DNA from: UBA4055 sp964648295 | GTDB lineage: Bacteria > UBA4055 | Direction: 5' to 3' | NCBI GenBank assembly: GCA_964648295.1 | Contig: CAZYNH010000007.1 | Span: forward strand, 68,333 to 132,332 | Length of the DNA stretch: 64,000 nucleotides | In this document: positions 43,779-53,272 of the stretch, piece by piece | Position numbering within the stretch: position 1 is the first letter of the stretch | How the letters are laid out: every line of letters starts with the position of its first letter | The notes under the pieces: generated by a model | Databases searched by the model: none | Told to the model about the DNA's origin: nothing | What the model saw: the letters and a program-made list of their open reading frames with translations, nothing else | Program-made: the position numbers and the translations under genes

Positions 43779-44909
43779 ATGTCTGCGATGGTATTTGAAT
43801 TTGATAACGAGATCAAGGGCAGCGCCAAGATCAAGGTGATCGGCGTGGGCGGCGGAGGATGCAATGCTCTTGACAGCATGATAGACATGGGCTTGAAGGG
43901 AGTTGAATTCATAGCCTTAAATACTGACGCTCAGGCATTGCAGCAGTCAAAAGCCAATACCAAGATACAGATCGGGTCGCAGACAACGAAAGGTCTCGGC
44001 GCGGGGGCTGACCCTGAAGTCGGCCGTCTGGCTATGGAGGAGGACAGGGAAAAGTTGACCAACATGCTTTCAGATTCCGATATGGTATTCATCGCCGCCG
44101 GTATGGGAGGCGGAACGGGCACGGGCGCGGCCGGAGTCCTGGCAGACATTACATCAGGCATAGGAGCGCTGACAGTCGCGATAGTCACCAAGCCTTTCAA
44201 GTTCGAGGGTCAGAAAAGGATGGCTAACGCCGATAAGGGGATCCAGAAGCTTAAGGAAATGGTCGACGCGCTGATAATTGTTCACAACCAGAGGCTCGTC
44301 CAGTCTACTACCGATCCGAACACTTCTCTCAAAAAAGCCTTTGTTCAGGTGAACGAGGTGCTTTATAAAGCTGTGAGAGGGATAGCCGACCTTATAACAT
44401 ACCGCGGGAACATTAATCTTGATTTCGCGGATATAAAGACTACAATGAAAGGCATGGGCGACGCCATGATGGGAGTAGGCGAGTCTGAAGGCGAGCACGC
44501 ATGTATTGAGGCGGCGCAGACAGCCATCCAGAGCGCGCTTCTGGAGAATGTGGACATTAAGGGCGCGAAAGGCCTGCTGGTCAACATCTGCGCCAGCGAA
44601 GAACTTTCACTGTTCGAGGTCGAGCAGGCCATGGACCTGATATATCAGGCAACAGGCACTACGGATGTAAATGTTATCTTCGGGGTTGTAACGGACAACG
44701 AAATGAACGACAAAGTCAGGGTGACAGTGATTGCCACAGGTTTCGAATCAGGCGTTAAAAAGGTCGAGAAGAGGACAGAGTATGAAAAGCAGTTCGGAGC
44801 CAAGGAGATAAAATCCGCGGTCGCGGAAAGAGAGCAGTCCGTAAAGATGCCTAAGACCTTTAATGTTGATTATGAAGTGCCGGCGTTCTTAAGAATGAAC
44901 AAGGATTGA
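43779..44909 (+). CDS. ftsZ: Cell division protein FtsZ
   Basis: Tubulin-like GTPase that forms the division ring. 376 residues: [16 protein letters not shown], the tubulin signature [15 protein letters not shown], the T7 loop with [11 protein letters not shown], and a very short linker before the conserved C-terminal peptide [12 protein letters not shown] that binds FtsA. Good GGGAGG ribosome site. Confidence 0.97.
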   Translation: MSAMVFEFDNEIKGSAKIKVIGVGGGGCNALDSMIDMGLKGVEFIALNTDAQALQQSKANTKIQIGSQTTKGLGAGADPEVGRLAMEEDREKLTNMLSDSDMVFIAAGMGGGTGTGAAGVLADITSGIGALTVAIVTKPFKFEGQKRMANADKGIQKLKEMVDALIIVHNQRLVQSTTDPNTSLKKAFVQVNEVLYKAVRGIADLITYRGNINLDFADIKTTMKGMGDAMMGVGESEGEHACIEAAQTAIQSALLENVDIKGAKGLLVNICASEELSLFEVEQAMDLIYQATGTTDVNVIFGVVTDNEMNDKVRVTVIATGFESGVKKVEKRTEYEKQFGAKEIKSAVAEREQSVKMPKTFNVDYEVPAFLRMNKD

Positions 44910-44911
44910 GC

Positions 44912-45391
44912 ATGAATCTGAACGAGCATGAAATAATAAAGAAATTCATGGTGCATTTTATTAAAAAGTGCAAAAGTGTATACAACCTTGATGTCGCGGT
45001 AAGATCGCTTACGGTGGGCAAACCTGTTCCGACCGAAGATTACAAACAGTTCAAAGACGGAAAGAATTCCACGGATACTGAGATAGATTTCGAGATACTG
45101 GGCTGGAAGGCATACGCGGACAACGCGCTTAAAAATTTCATGCAGTCACTGCTCGAAGACGAGGATGATTTTTCGCCTATTGTGAACATGGATGTTTACG
45201 AGCTGCAGAACAAGGGCAAAACCACGGTCAGGGTGATATTTTCAATGGTCTACGCGAAATACGAGATCAGTACCGAGGGCAAGGTGACGGAGGACATAAA
45301 AAGCGGCGGGCTTGACAGGGACGGGATAATCAATGAGATAGAACTCAGGCTGTCGGAGATATATACTCTTCTTAAGAAACTCAGGAGCTGA
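44912..45391 (+). CDS. Conserved-looking protein of unknown function downstream of ftsZ
   Basis: 159-residue soluble protein beginning MNLNEHEIIKKFMVHF; AAGGA lies six bases upstream and overlaps the end of ftsZ, so it is probably translated from the dcw transcript. Two halves are visible: an alpha/beta part with DVAVRSLTVGKPVPTED and EIDFEILGWKAYADNALKNFM, and a C-terminal helix with ELRLSEIYTLLKKL. I recognise no family. Its position between ftsZ and queD suggests a division-linked or housekeeping role, but that is only context. Confidence 0.75.
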   Translation: MNLNEHEIIKKFMVHFIKKCKSVYNLDVAVRSLTVGKPVPTEDYKQFKDGKNSTDTEIDFEILGWKAYADNALKNFMQSLLEDEDDFSPIVNMDVYELQNKGKTTVRVIFSMVYAKYEISTEGKVTEDIKSGGLDRDGIINEIELRLSEIYTLLKKLRS

Positions 45392-45392
45392 T

Positions 45393-45761
45393 ATGTATGA
45401 GATAATAGTAAGGCATCATTTTTCGTCGGCGCACAAACTGATAGACTACGACGGCGAGTGCAGGAACCTTCACGGACACAACTGGAAGGTCAAGGTCTAT
45501 GCGAGGGCGGAAGAGCTCAACAACATCGGCATATCGCTCGATTTTAAGGAATTCAAGAGGATAGCTAAGGAGGAGATAGATAAATACGACCATGTATTCC
45601 TCAACGAACATCCGAGCTTTCATAACATAAATCCCACCGCCGAGAACATAGCGAGAATTCTCTTTGAGGAGCTTTCGGGCAAGATAAACACGGAAGGCCT
45701 TAAGATCCATATGATAGAGGTTTGGGAGTCCGACAGCAACGGGATGAGATATTTTAAATAA
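45393..45761 (+). CDS. queD: 6-carboxy-5,6,7,8-tetrahydropterin synthase
   Basis: Tunnelling-fold enzyme of the queuosine pathway, converting dihydroneopterin triphosphate to carboxytetrahydropterin. 122 residues. The zinc-binding histidines are in HHFSSAHKL and LHGHNWKV, the catalytic Cys in GECRNLHGH, and the late catalytic His/Glu in NPTAENIARILFEEL and MIEVWESDS. It begins one base after the preceding stop. Other que genes are not in the window. A pterin synthase for another pathway (PTPS) cannot be fully excluded. Confidence 0.87.
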   Translation: MYEIIVRHHFSSAHKLIDYDGECRNLHGHNWKVKVYARAEELNNIGISLDFKEFKRIAKEEIDKYDHVFLNEHPSFHNINPTAENIARILFEELSGKINTEGLKIHMIEVWESDSNGMRYFK

Positions 45762-45818
45762 TCCATTGATTAAATCAACTTAATAATTTATACTTAAATA
45801 CATTAAAAGAAAGTTCTA

Positions 45819-45850
45819 CGCCGTTATCCGGCGTTGAGATCTTTTATATT
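45819..45850 (+). promoter_or_regulatory. Palindromic promoter element, copy A
   Basis: CGCC (45819-45822), seven bases, GGCG (45830-45833), 11 bases, TATATT (45845-45850) then ACCGG. The start of the nuclease-helicase gene follows 21 bases later with GGAG. First of five similar elements in the window. Confidence 0.65.
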
Positions 45851-45871
45851 ACCGGAAAAACGGAGAAGTTT

Positions 45872-48800
45872 ATGAACATAGATTTTTCACCAATATTCTT
45901 TAAAGTTGACGGGGGATTTAAGCAGCCGGAAATTATAGCAGAGTCGCTACTGCTGGTCAAGGACATCACCCAGAGCCACGGTCTGAAACTCGAAATGATG
46001 GAGTGGCTGAAAGCAAACGGCAGTCCGGTCTCATTCCTGCCCGAGATCAAAGCCGTGCACGATCATGCGAGAGAACTGTCAGGTATCGGTACAGGAGGGG
46101 AGATAAGGGAAGAGGATTTTCTCGTCCTCATGGAAAGATGCTCCGCGCAGGGACTCTTTGAAAAATTCAGAAAACCGCATTTCAGGAACTATAAAAAAAG
46201 CCTTCTAAAGCTTCTAAACCTCCTCGATCTGAAAGTGGGAGAGAATTTTGATAAAGCGGTATCGGACGATCTTGAAAAGAACGGGCTTGTGCCAGAAGTA
46301 CTTGACGGCGTAAAAAAGTTCATTAATGGGGAAGGCTATTATTTCAAAGGCCAGATATTTTCCGGAGCCGTTGAAAAGGCCGTGCCTGGGGATAATGTTT
46401 ATTACATCAGCTTCACAGAAGGGGAATTTTCTGTATCGGAAAAAGAATTCATAAATTCGCTCGGTGCACAAAAAATAAAATTTGAATCGGAAGGCAAATA
46501 TTCACCTTTATCAAAAATTTTCAAGGGAGACAACGAAGCTGTATTAGATCCCGAAAGCGTAGAGTTTTACGTGTCGTCCTCGATTTTGGATGAGGCGCAA
46601 AGAATAAAGCATCTGATCCTGCAGGCAGTAACGGGAAAAGACGGGTACAGCCTGAACGATTTTACCGTGGTCTGTCCGGACGAAGAGACTTTCAGGATAC
46701 TTAACAACTATCTTTATGCGGAGGATATACCGGTTTACTCGTCATACAAATATGCGGGGAGTGATATAAATACAGATGTACTGAGGCTTTTCAAAGCCGG
46801 CGCGGAAGGCGACGCTCAGAGTATTCTTAATTTTTTTAACCTCTATATTGCTCAAAAACCGCTGCTGTTCGATGATCTGACGGAACACGATCTCAAAACC
46901 CTTATCGCGAAGCTGTTCGAGATAAAAGGGTCTGATTACAGGCTCAAAGCTTCCGGGGATATCAAAAAGTTTATAAGAGATTTCTTAAACGCTTCACTTA
47001 CGGACGACAGAATAATGAACGCCGAAAAAGCTCTTGCAGTCATGAAATCAAAGCTGAAAAGCCTGAAGGCTGCTTTTAAATTACTCGGCAAAGAGCTTGA
47101 GACAGATATTTATACTTACGAGGAAACGGTCAAGAGGATCTTCGGCGATACTGAAAGGAAATTTACTGATTATCTGGAATATTTATACCTCATCGCGACC
47201 AAAACAAATTCCGAAAAACTGAACAGGGATATGAACGGCGTGCGGATCATAATGCTGAACGAGCCTGCCCCGGCCGGAAAGTTCCTGATATTCTCAGGCA
47301 TGACCGAAGACCGTTTTCTAAAGGCCTCTAATCCTTTAAAGATAGTGAGCAAAGAGAATTATTTCAGGCTGTATGAAAGCGTGTACGGAATTGATCCCGA
47401 AGAAGCGCTTTACGAAAACCTGCGGATGATCACTTCAGGCCCGATCGTACGGACAGCTTTTTTCGTACCCCGCTGGGGCGAGGAGTTCATACCATCGACG
47501 AAGCTGGACATGATAACTGGCCTGTTACCGAAAAAGGCTCTTAAGATCGAAGTATTATCAAAGCGTGAAGTAAAAGATCCGCCTGAAGCAAAGTTCAGCG
47601 TCACGATCGCCGACAGGCTCGGAGAAAAAGATTTCGGCAGCCTGACAATAACGCAAAAAGAACCGAAACCGAAAAGAGACCCGTTTTCGATCGGTCTTAA
47701 AGAGCGCGGAATGGAAAACAGGCTTGTTTCGGCTTCAAAGATCGAAAGTTTTATGTCCTGCCCCGCCGCTCATGCCCACGATCTTAATCTCGAATACGAT
47801 TCGATCGAACCGCAGTTCCCTTTCACGAAAGGAAATTTCTATCACAATACGGTCGAGAAGTTCTTAACGCATTTTAAGGGAAACGATCTTCTCGATCAAA
47901 CAGATTTTGGAAAAGTTGTTTCGGGTCTGAGCGCGGGAAAAGGAAAAGAAAGTATAGCAAAAACCAGATTCGGAGAGTTCCCCGAATTCCTTTTGTACGG
48001 AGTTGAGTACGAAAAATTTGCTGAGGCCTACGAAATTCTATCTGAAAAAATTAAAAGTTCGGACATAATCAGCTTCATTGATTCAGAGCTTAAAAAGCAG
48101 GAGGAGAACGATCCTTATTCCTATTATGCCCGTATAAAACAGAGGTCGGAGATAATCGGATTTCTCGCATGGCTGATGATCGAACTCGGTCCGACACCGG
48201 CTTCGGTCACGCGGACTTTCGAGACTGAGGTCAAGTTCGCGGACTTTTCGATATCGGAAGACCCTCCAATAAGCATAAAAAGAGGCTATATAGATTTCCT
48301 TTTTGTAGATCATGCAGGCACGGTCAGAATAATAGATATAAAATCCAATAAAAAATTCGATAAGTTCGAAGAGGAGATTAAAAAATATCAGAAGGTTCAG
48401 CTGCTTTTATACCGCGAGGCTTTATCGAGGCGGATCAGGGGCGAAGCCGGCGTGAATTTTAGGCCTGAAAGGGAAGATGATAAACCTCAGGATGAAAAAT
48501 GCACGATACTGCCGGGCGATTACTTCGATGACTTAGGCAAAGACACAAAAGTCGAGGCTTATTATTATTCGCCGAATGATCCTCTCATGCTGTCTGTAAG
48601 GGATCAGAATTATGATGAATTTATCTTGAAGCTGAAAAAACGGCTCGATCCGAACGGCGAATTTAAGCCTGAAGCGTGCTCGAAATGCGAATACTGCGCG
48701 CTGTCTCAATCATGTCCCCAATTCGAAGATAAAAAATTCGAAAATAACGATGAATTCAAAAAAGACCCCGAAGCAAAAAAGCAGATACTTATCCTGAATG

Positions 48801-51800
48801 AAGTAAAGAAAGAGAATGATCCGAAAACCCGGACTAAAAAAATCATAATTTTCGACGGCGACAAAGAAGAAGCTCTTACCTATGACGGTAATATCATTAT
48901 CTCAGCCGGAGCGGGAGCGGGAAAAACTGAAGTGCTCTCGTCAAAATACATCAGCCTGCTTCTCAATTCCGATGCAGGGCTTGAGAACATAGTCTGCATA
49001 ACATTTACAAAAAAGGCCGCGGGCGAGATGCAGAAAAGGATATACTCAAAGCTGAAAGACATTCTTGAAAGCGGATATTTCTTCTCCGTTTACAAAGACG
49101 CCGATCCTGATTCGTACAAAATAAATGAAAAACAGAAAGAAAAGCTGTCAAAGATCAAAGAAGAGTTTTACGATAAGAATCTCATCTCGACCTTTCATTC
49201 GTTCTGCAATAAATTCATAGCGGAATACGGCTATTTTTCAGAAAATCTCAAAGCCTACGACATAGCGATGGACCTGTCGGAAGATTTTACGGTCAGCGAA
49301 GAGGCTGTAAAATTCCTTAAGGTTAATTTCGATGCTCATTACGCAAATATCCTGAATTCAGCCATGAATGGCGAGGAGTACGAAGAGTTCAAAAGCTGGC
49401 TCGGATCAAGGCATCTTATTTTCTCCGGAGATTTCGAAGGCGGATTTATACCCGATATTCTCAAACTTTACGGTGAAATGAAGCTGAGCGGAAAAGAATT
49501 AAATGAGAAAGATTGGATAAAGCCGCTGGGAGATTATCTGAAAGAGGTGGAAGAACGAATTCAAACAGAATTTGGCGGTTATTTCAGGATCAGAGAAGAT
49601 ATTTTGAGTCTCATAGAAAATGAAACGGACGAAAAACTCCTGACGCTTGGGGAGAAAATTAAGAATTATAAAGGATTCAGCTATAAGCAGGCAGCAAAAA
49701 AATATCCCGATATTCTGGGATTGGCCGAAGAGTTTTTTGAATCGGAAGGCTATAAAGTATTCAATAAAAAGAATGTTGATCTTAACCTGAACGGAAAAGA
49801 ATGGGCGATCAAAAAAGCGGTTTTCGCTATAGTCAAAGCGCTGGATGTCCATATTAACGAATTCAAGCGGGAAAAAGGTCTTTTGGAGCAGAGCGATCTT
49901 CACTCGCACTTCCTCGAAATGCTCAATGACGGCGAACTGAAGAAAAAGTTTCAGGACGGGTTCAGGTATATTCTCGTCGATGAGTTCCAGGACACGAACT
50001 GGCTTCAGGATAAGATACTCGGGGTCCTGAAGGGCCAGGCTAACCGGTTCTTTCTCGTGGGCGATAAAAAGCAGTCCATCTACCGTTTTCAGCAGTGCGA
50101 TGTGCAGATATTCGAGAAATATGAAAAATCCGACGGATTCAAGACTCTGTATTTCTCTGAAAACTACAGATCCGTGCCTGATATCGTGAACTTCAGCAAT
50201 AAAGTATTCGAACAGAACGCGCCTAACGGATACGACATAATCAGGAACAATGACGAACGCCTGAAACCGGTAAAAAATGACAACAGATATTCCCGCACGG
50301 TCAATTTCGTCAATATCTGTACCAAGGATTCAAAAGATAAAAATGACGGGATCAAAGCCGGTGAGCTGAGCAGGATAAGTAAAATGTGCGAGGCTGCTTT
50401 TGTTGCTGATACGATCCTCGAGAGTTCGAAGAACGGTAAAAAATTCGGTTCGTGGGCGGTTCTGATCAGAAAATATACGCATATCGGCTATATTACCGAG
50501 GCTTTCAGAAAAAAGAGCATCCCTTACTCGCTGATCCTGAAAAAAGACCTTTTCGAGCTTGACGAGGTAAAAGAATTCGTGCTGATACTAAAGGCCGTAC
50601 TAGGCGCCGCAGCGCCCGAGGAAATAGAATTCATACCGGCTTATAAAGAACTTTTATCAGGCATAAAAAAGGACGATCCTCTGCTTTCTCTCATCTTCAG
50701 CATCAGGAACAATAAGATTTACAAAAACTACCTTGCTTCATTTAATGATCACAGAACAAGATCTGCCAATGTGGATATACTCAAAGAGACGCTTGTATCG
50801 CTTCTCGATAAGTCCGATAACGACAGGGAAAGATTTTTAACCGTGCTTGAAAAAAATGTCAAAGCCAATTCCTCGGGAGTCGAGGTAAAAGATCCCGATG
50901 CGGTAACGATAATGACCGTCCACAGCGCGAAAGGACTTGAGTTCGATGATCTGATCGTAGCCAATGTTGACGAGGGAGGCGGAAATTTCACATCGCTTTT
51001 CAATTATCTCAATTTGTGCGGAGAAGGAAGCTGTTATACCGATTTTTCGATGGCCGGATACTCAACTCCCGGAGAAGGAGAGAAAAAGAATTTCTTCATT
51101 AACGAATACATAAAATATAAGAACAAGTATTTCGATGAGCTTGAAAGGGCGAATTTACTTTATGTGGCCCTGACGAGAGCCAAAAACTCCCTAACGGTCG
51201 TCATACAGACAAAAGAGGAATCAGGGAGCGGGGACGGCGAGAAAAAGGAAGGCTGGGCAAAGTATCTCAGGCAGTTCGGGAATGACAACGAAGGAAAGAT
51301 CGAAGGTTTCAGTTTCATTCAGAAGGATATAGGCATATTCGACCTTAGCGAATACTTTGCTGAGGAGGGACAGGCGGAAGGTACATATCAGGCTGAGAGG
51401 GAATACGATCTGACCGGTCATGTAAAAAAAGACGGGCTGATATCCGCAACGGCGATCGCGCACGAGCAGGATGATGTTACGCATGAAAAGAGCAATACGG
51501 ACGCTATTGATACCGGTAATTTCGTTCATCTCTTCATGAGTAAAAAGATAAAACAGATCTTCGCGCCTGATTTCGACCTCGAAAAAGAGCTTAAGGATTT
51601 CAAGAAAAAAGAAAGCGAACCGTCTTCCGTCAGCCTTGCGGCAGTTAAGAAAATGATAGAGAACATCAAAGCGGATCAGCTTTTCAAAAACTATGCGGAA
51701 TGCGGTGAAGTCCTGTGCGAAAAGAACATTGTTATGGCGGACAAGAACATTCAGGGATACATAGACCTTGTTCTGATGTGCAAAGAAGAGGTTGTCGTGC

Positions 51801-51970
51801 TCGATTATAAGACTTATCTGCGTAAATTCCCAGATGAAGATCTTATAGCAACATACAAGAAACAGGTAGACATCTACGCCGAGGCTCTGGGCAAGATCTA
51901 TCCCGACAAAAATATCAAAAAATATCTCTTCTTCATAGGCAGAGACAGTGCTGAGTTAAGAGAAATATAA
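45872..51970 (+). CDS. Giant AddB-AddA-like fused nuclease-helicase-nuclease
   Basis: 2032 residues. Residues 1-600 look like an AddB-type superfamily I helicase shell without a recognisable Walker A. Residues 620-950 form a RecB-family nuclease: first Cys in SFMSCPAA (about 629), the catalytic VRIIDIKSNKKF (about 820) and a CxxCx5C cluster (KCEYCALSQSC, about 938-947), matching the Fe-S nuclease of AddB. From about 1005 an UvrD/AddA helicase begins: Walker A GAGAGKTE (1013), CITFTKKAAGEM, STFHSFCNKF, DEFQDTNWLQDKIL (1370), VGDKKQSIYRFQ, TVHSAKGLEFDDLIV and YVALTRAK. The C-terminus has a second nuclease with GNFVHLFMSK, GYIDLVL and VVLDYKTY (about 1977). Expected role is double-strand-break end processing or anti-phage DNA degradation. 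Confidence 0.85.
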   Translation: MNIDFSPIFFKVDGGFKQPEIIAESLLLVKDITQSHGLKLEMMEWLKANGSPVSFLPEIKAVHDHARELSGIGTGGEIREEDFLVLMERCSAQGLFEKFRKPHFRNYKKSLLKLLNLLDLKVGENFDKAVSDDLEKNGLVPEVLDGVKKFINGEGYYFKGQIFSGAVEKAVPGDNVYYISFTEGEFSVSEKEFINSLGAQKIKFESEGKYSPLSKIFKGDNEAVLDPESVEFYVSSSILDEAQRIKHLILQAVTGKDGYSLNDFTVVCPDEETFRILNNYLYAEDIPVYSSYKYAGSDINTDVLRLFKAGAEGDAQSILNFFNLYIAQKPLLFDDLTEHDLKTLIAKLFEIKGSDYRLKASGDIKKFIRDFLNASLTDDRIMNAEKALAVMKSKLKSLKAAFKLLGKELETDIYTYEETVKRIFGDTERKFTDYLEYLYLIATKTNSEKLNRDMNGVRIIMLNEPAPAGKFLIFSGMTEDRFLKASNPLKIVSKENYFRLYESVYGIDPEEALYENLRMITSGPIVRTAFFVPRWGEEFIPSTKLDMITGLLPKKALKIEVLSKREVKDPPEAKFSVTIADRLGEKDFGSLTITQKEPKPKRDPFSIGLKERGMENRLVSASKIESFMSCPAAHAHDLNLEYDSIEPQFPFTKGNFYHNTVEKFLTHFKGNDLLDQTDFGKVVSGLSAGKGKESIAKTRFGEFPEFLLYGVEYEKFAEAYEILSEKIKSSDIISFIDSELKKQEENDPYSYYARIKQRSEIIGFLAWLMIELGPTPASVTRTFETEVKFADFSISEDPPISIKRGYIDFLFVDHAGTVRIIDIKSNKKFDKFEEEIKKYQKVQLLLYREALSRRIRGEAGVNFRPEREDDKPQDEKCTILPGDYFDDLGKDTKVEAYYYSPNDPLMLSVRDQNYDEFILKLKKRLDPNGEFKPEACSKCEYCALSQSCPQFEDKKFENNDEFKKDPEAKKQILILNEVKKENDPKTRTKKIIIFDGDKEEALTYDGNIIISAGAGAGKTEVLSSKYISLLLNSDAGLENIVCITFTKKAAGEMQKRIYSKLKDILESGYFFSVYKDADPDSYKINEKQKEKLSKIKEEFYDKNLISTFHSFCNKFIAEYGYFSENLKAYDIAMDLSEDFTVSEEAVKFLKVNFDAHYANILNSAMNGEEYEEFKSWLGSRHLIFSGDFEGGFIPDILKLYGEMKLSGKELNEKDWIKPLGDYLKEVEERIQTEFGGYFRIREDILSLIENETDEKLLTLGEKIKNYKGFSYKQAAKKYPDILGLAEEFFESEGYKVFNKKNVDLNLNGKEWAIKKAVFAIVKALDVHINEFKREKGLLEQSDLHSHFLEMLNDGELKKKFQDGFRYILVDEFQDTNWLQDKILGVLKGQANRFFLVGDKKQSIYRFQQCDVQIFEKYEKSDGFKTLYFSENYRSVPDIVNFSNKVFEQNAPNGYDIIRNNDERLKPVKNDNRYSRTVNFVNICTKDSKDKNDGIKAGELSRISKMCEAAFVADTILESSKNGKKFGSWAVLIRKYTHIGYITEAFRKKSIPYSLILKKDLFELDEVKEFVLILKAVLGAAAPEEIEFIPAYKELLSGIKKDDPLLSLIFSIRNNKIYKNYLASFNDHRTRSANVDILKETLVSLLDKSDNDRERFLTVLEKNVKANSSGVEVKDPDAVTIMTVHSAKGLEFDDLIVANVDEGGGNFTSLFNYLNLCGEGSCYTDFSMAGYSTPGEGEKKNFFINEYIKYKNKYFDELERANLLYVALTRAKNSLTVVIQTKEESGSGDGEKKEGWAKYLRQFGNDNEGKIEGFSFIQKDIGIFDLSEYFAEEGQAEGTYQAEREYDLTGHVKKDGLISATAIAHEQDDVTHEKSNTDAIDTGNFVHLFMSKKIKQIFAPDFDLEKELKDFKKKESEPSSVSLAAVKKMIENIKADQLFKNYAECGEVLCEKNIVMADKNIQGYIDLVLMCKEEVVVLDYKTYLRKFPDEDLIATYKKQVDIYAEALGKIYPDKNIKKYLFFIGRDSAELREI

Positions 51971-51982
51971 AAGGAGGCCATA

Positions 51983-53026
51983 ATGGCAGTTGAGAAACGA
52001 CAGGCTGAAAGGATACTCGCTGCACTGCGCGCGCTGACTACGAACGGCTATATCAAAAAGGAATGGTTCATGGACGAATGCAGGATAAGCACGAGAACAT
52101 TCGACAGGTTCATTGCGGACCTGAGGATGTATATACCCGTAAAGTATGACGACAGGGAAAGGCTTTATGAGGTTGACAGGTCGAGGGATGCGAAAAGGAC
52201 CACGATGCTGGAAGATTTTAAAGAACTTGCGCTAAAGGACGATTTTCTGCTTTTTTACGCTTTTGTGCGGAGTATGATCAGGAGCCGGTACTTTTTTCCG
52301 CCTTTCAGTACGGACGACGGAACTACTTCAAGACCTAAGAATTTTGAGAAAGTGCTAGAACTTCTCAATGAGCTTGTTGACCGGCCGGACAGGAACCTTT
52401 ATGAAAGGGTGGAATACTATATTTCCGGGCACTACCATCTGCGCAGGATGCATCATTATAAAGAAGTTATAGAGAGAATTTTCAACAGCATGAAGACGGA
52501 TGTGGTCCTCAGCTTCAAATATTTCAGTTCCGAATTGACGGTTCAGCCTCTCAAGCTTGTCTATTATAACGGCAAGTGGTATCTTATAGCCTATCTCATA
52601 AGGTCTTCGAGGCATTCGGAGGAGTGCGGGCAGGTCAGAATGTATAAACTGGCGCATATCAAGGGTTCGAAACTGCTTCACGGGGAATATTTTCCTCTAT
52701 ATGAAGAACCTGAGTTCAGCTTTACGGAATCGTTCGGGCTGTATATGGATGAGGATGTAAAAGAAGCGGAAGTGAATCTTTACGGAACGGCCGCGGCGGA
52801 CGCGCCTGAAATAGACTGGCACAAGGATCAGAGGACCGAGACATTTACGGGCAAGGATGGAAAGACCTGCGCGCGGATAAGGCTGAAATATCCGGAAAAG
52901 GGCGGTGTGGAGCTTGTTTCGAGAGTGCTTTCGTTCGGGACCAATGCGGAGATCGTTTCGCCTCCGGAGCTTAGGAAAAAGTGGCTGGACGAGATAAAGA
53001 AAATGGCGGAGAAATTCGCGAAATAA
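51983..53026 (+). CDS. WYL-domain transcriptional regulator
   Basis: 347 residues: N-terminal winged helix (residues 5-65, RILAALRALTTNGYIKKEW and STRTFDRFIADLR), a helical linker, the WYL domain with the signature LVYYNGKWYLIAYL near residue 200, and a C-terminal WCX-like extension (VELVSRVLSFGTNAEIVSPPELR). WYL regulators sense nucleic acid or nucleotides and often control defence or DNA-repair operons. It begins 12 bases after the nuclease-helicase stop with AGGAGG, so it is co-transcribed and likely regulates that gene; direct evidence is lacking. Confidence 0.88.
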   Translation: MAVEKRQAERILAALRALTTNGYIKKEWFMDECRISTRTFDRFIADLRMYIPVKYDDRERLYEVDRSRDAKRTTMLEDFKELALKDDFLLFYAFVRSMIRSRYFFPPFSTDDGTTSRPKNFEKVLELLNELVDRPDRNLYERVEYYISGHYHLRRMHHYKEVIERIFNSMKTDVVLSFKYFSSELTVQPLKLVYYNGKWYLIAYLIRSSRHSEECGQVRMYKLAHIKGSKLLHGEYFPLYEEPEFSFTESFGLYMDEDVKEAEVNLYGTAAADAPEIDWHKDQRTETFTGKDGKTCARIRLKYPEKGGVELVSRVLSFGTNAEIVSPPELRKKWLDEIKKMAEKFAK

Positions 53027-53034
53027 ATCTTGTC

Positions 53035-53067
53035 TGCCGTTATGTGGCGTTATGATTTGCTTATATT
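53035..53067 (+). promoter_or_regulatory. Palindromic promoter element, copy B
   Basis: TGCC-GTTATGT-GGCG (53035-53049), 12 bases, TATATT (53062-53067). The left arm has one mismatch to CGCC. It lies just after the WYL gene and before a 16-codon frame. Confidence 0.55.
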
Positions 53068-53099
53068 GCTCATGTAAACCTAAACAGCAGGATGGCATC

Positions 53100-53150
53100 A
53101 TGAGTAGAAGGAAGATATTTGAATTTAATTCTGTAACAGCGGGGACCTGA
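53100..53150 (+). other. 16-codon frame, possible gene remnant
   Basis: ATG at 53100 with AGGA upstream, stop at 53148-53150; the peptide starts MSRRKIFEFN. Because it follows promoter element B at the expected distance, it may be the stump of a deleted gene. No other support. Confidence 0.25.
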
Positions 53151-53188
53151 TGTGACGGTTGCCTATATCTCTTTTAAGATTTTTTTGA

Positions 53189-53242
53189 GTGTTAACAAAT
53201 ATTAACATAAATATTGACAAAAAATATTAACACCCGTATATT
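53189..53242 (+). promoter_or_regulatory. Promoter and operator-like repeats of the XRE-Panacea gene
   Basis: TTGACA (53214-53219), 17 bases, TATATT (53237-53242). Overlapping the -35 are repeated units: GTGTTAACA, ATATTAACA, ATATTGACA and ATATTAACAC, the outermost forming an inverted pair GTGTTAA/TTAACAC. Such an arrangement suggests autoregulation by the downstream HTH protein. Confidence 0.6.
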
Positions 53243-53272
53243 TCCGAAAAAGTAATGTGGGAGGGTGGCGCT

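Noticed and set aside
45872..51970. Type I or DEAD-box restriction helicase
   Set aside because: Helicase motifs are of the UvrD/SF1A type (DEFQDT, YVALTRAK), not SF2.
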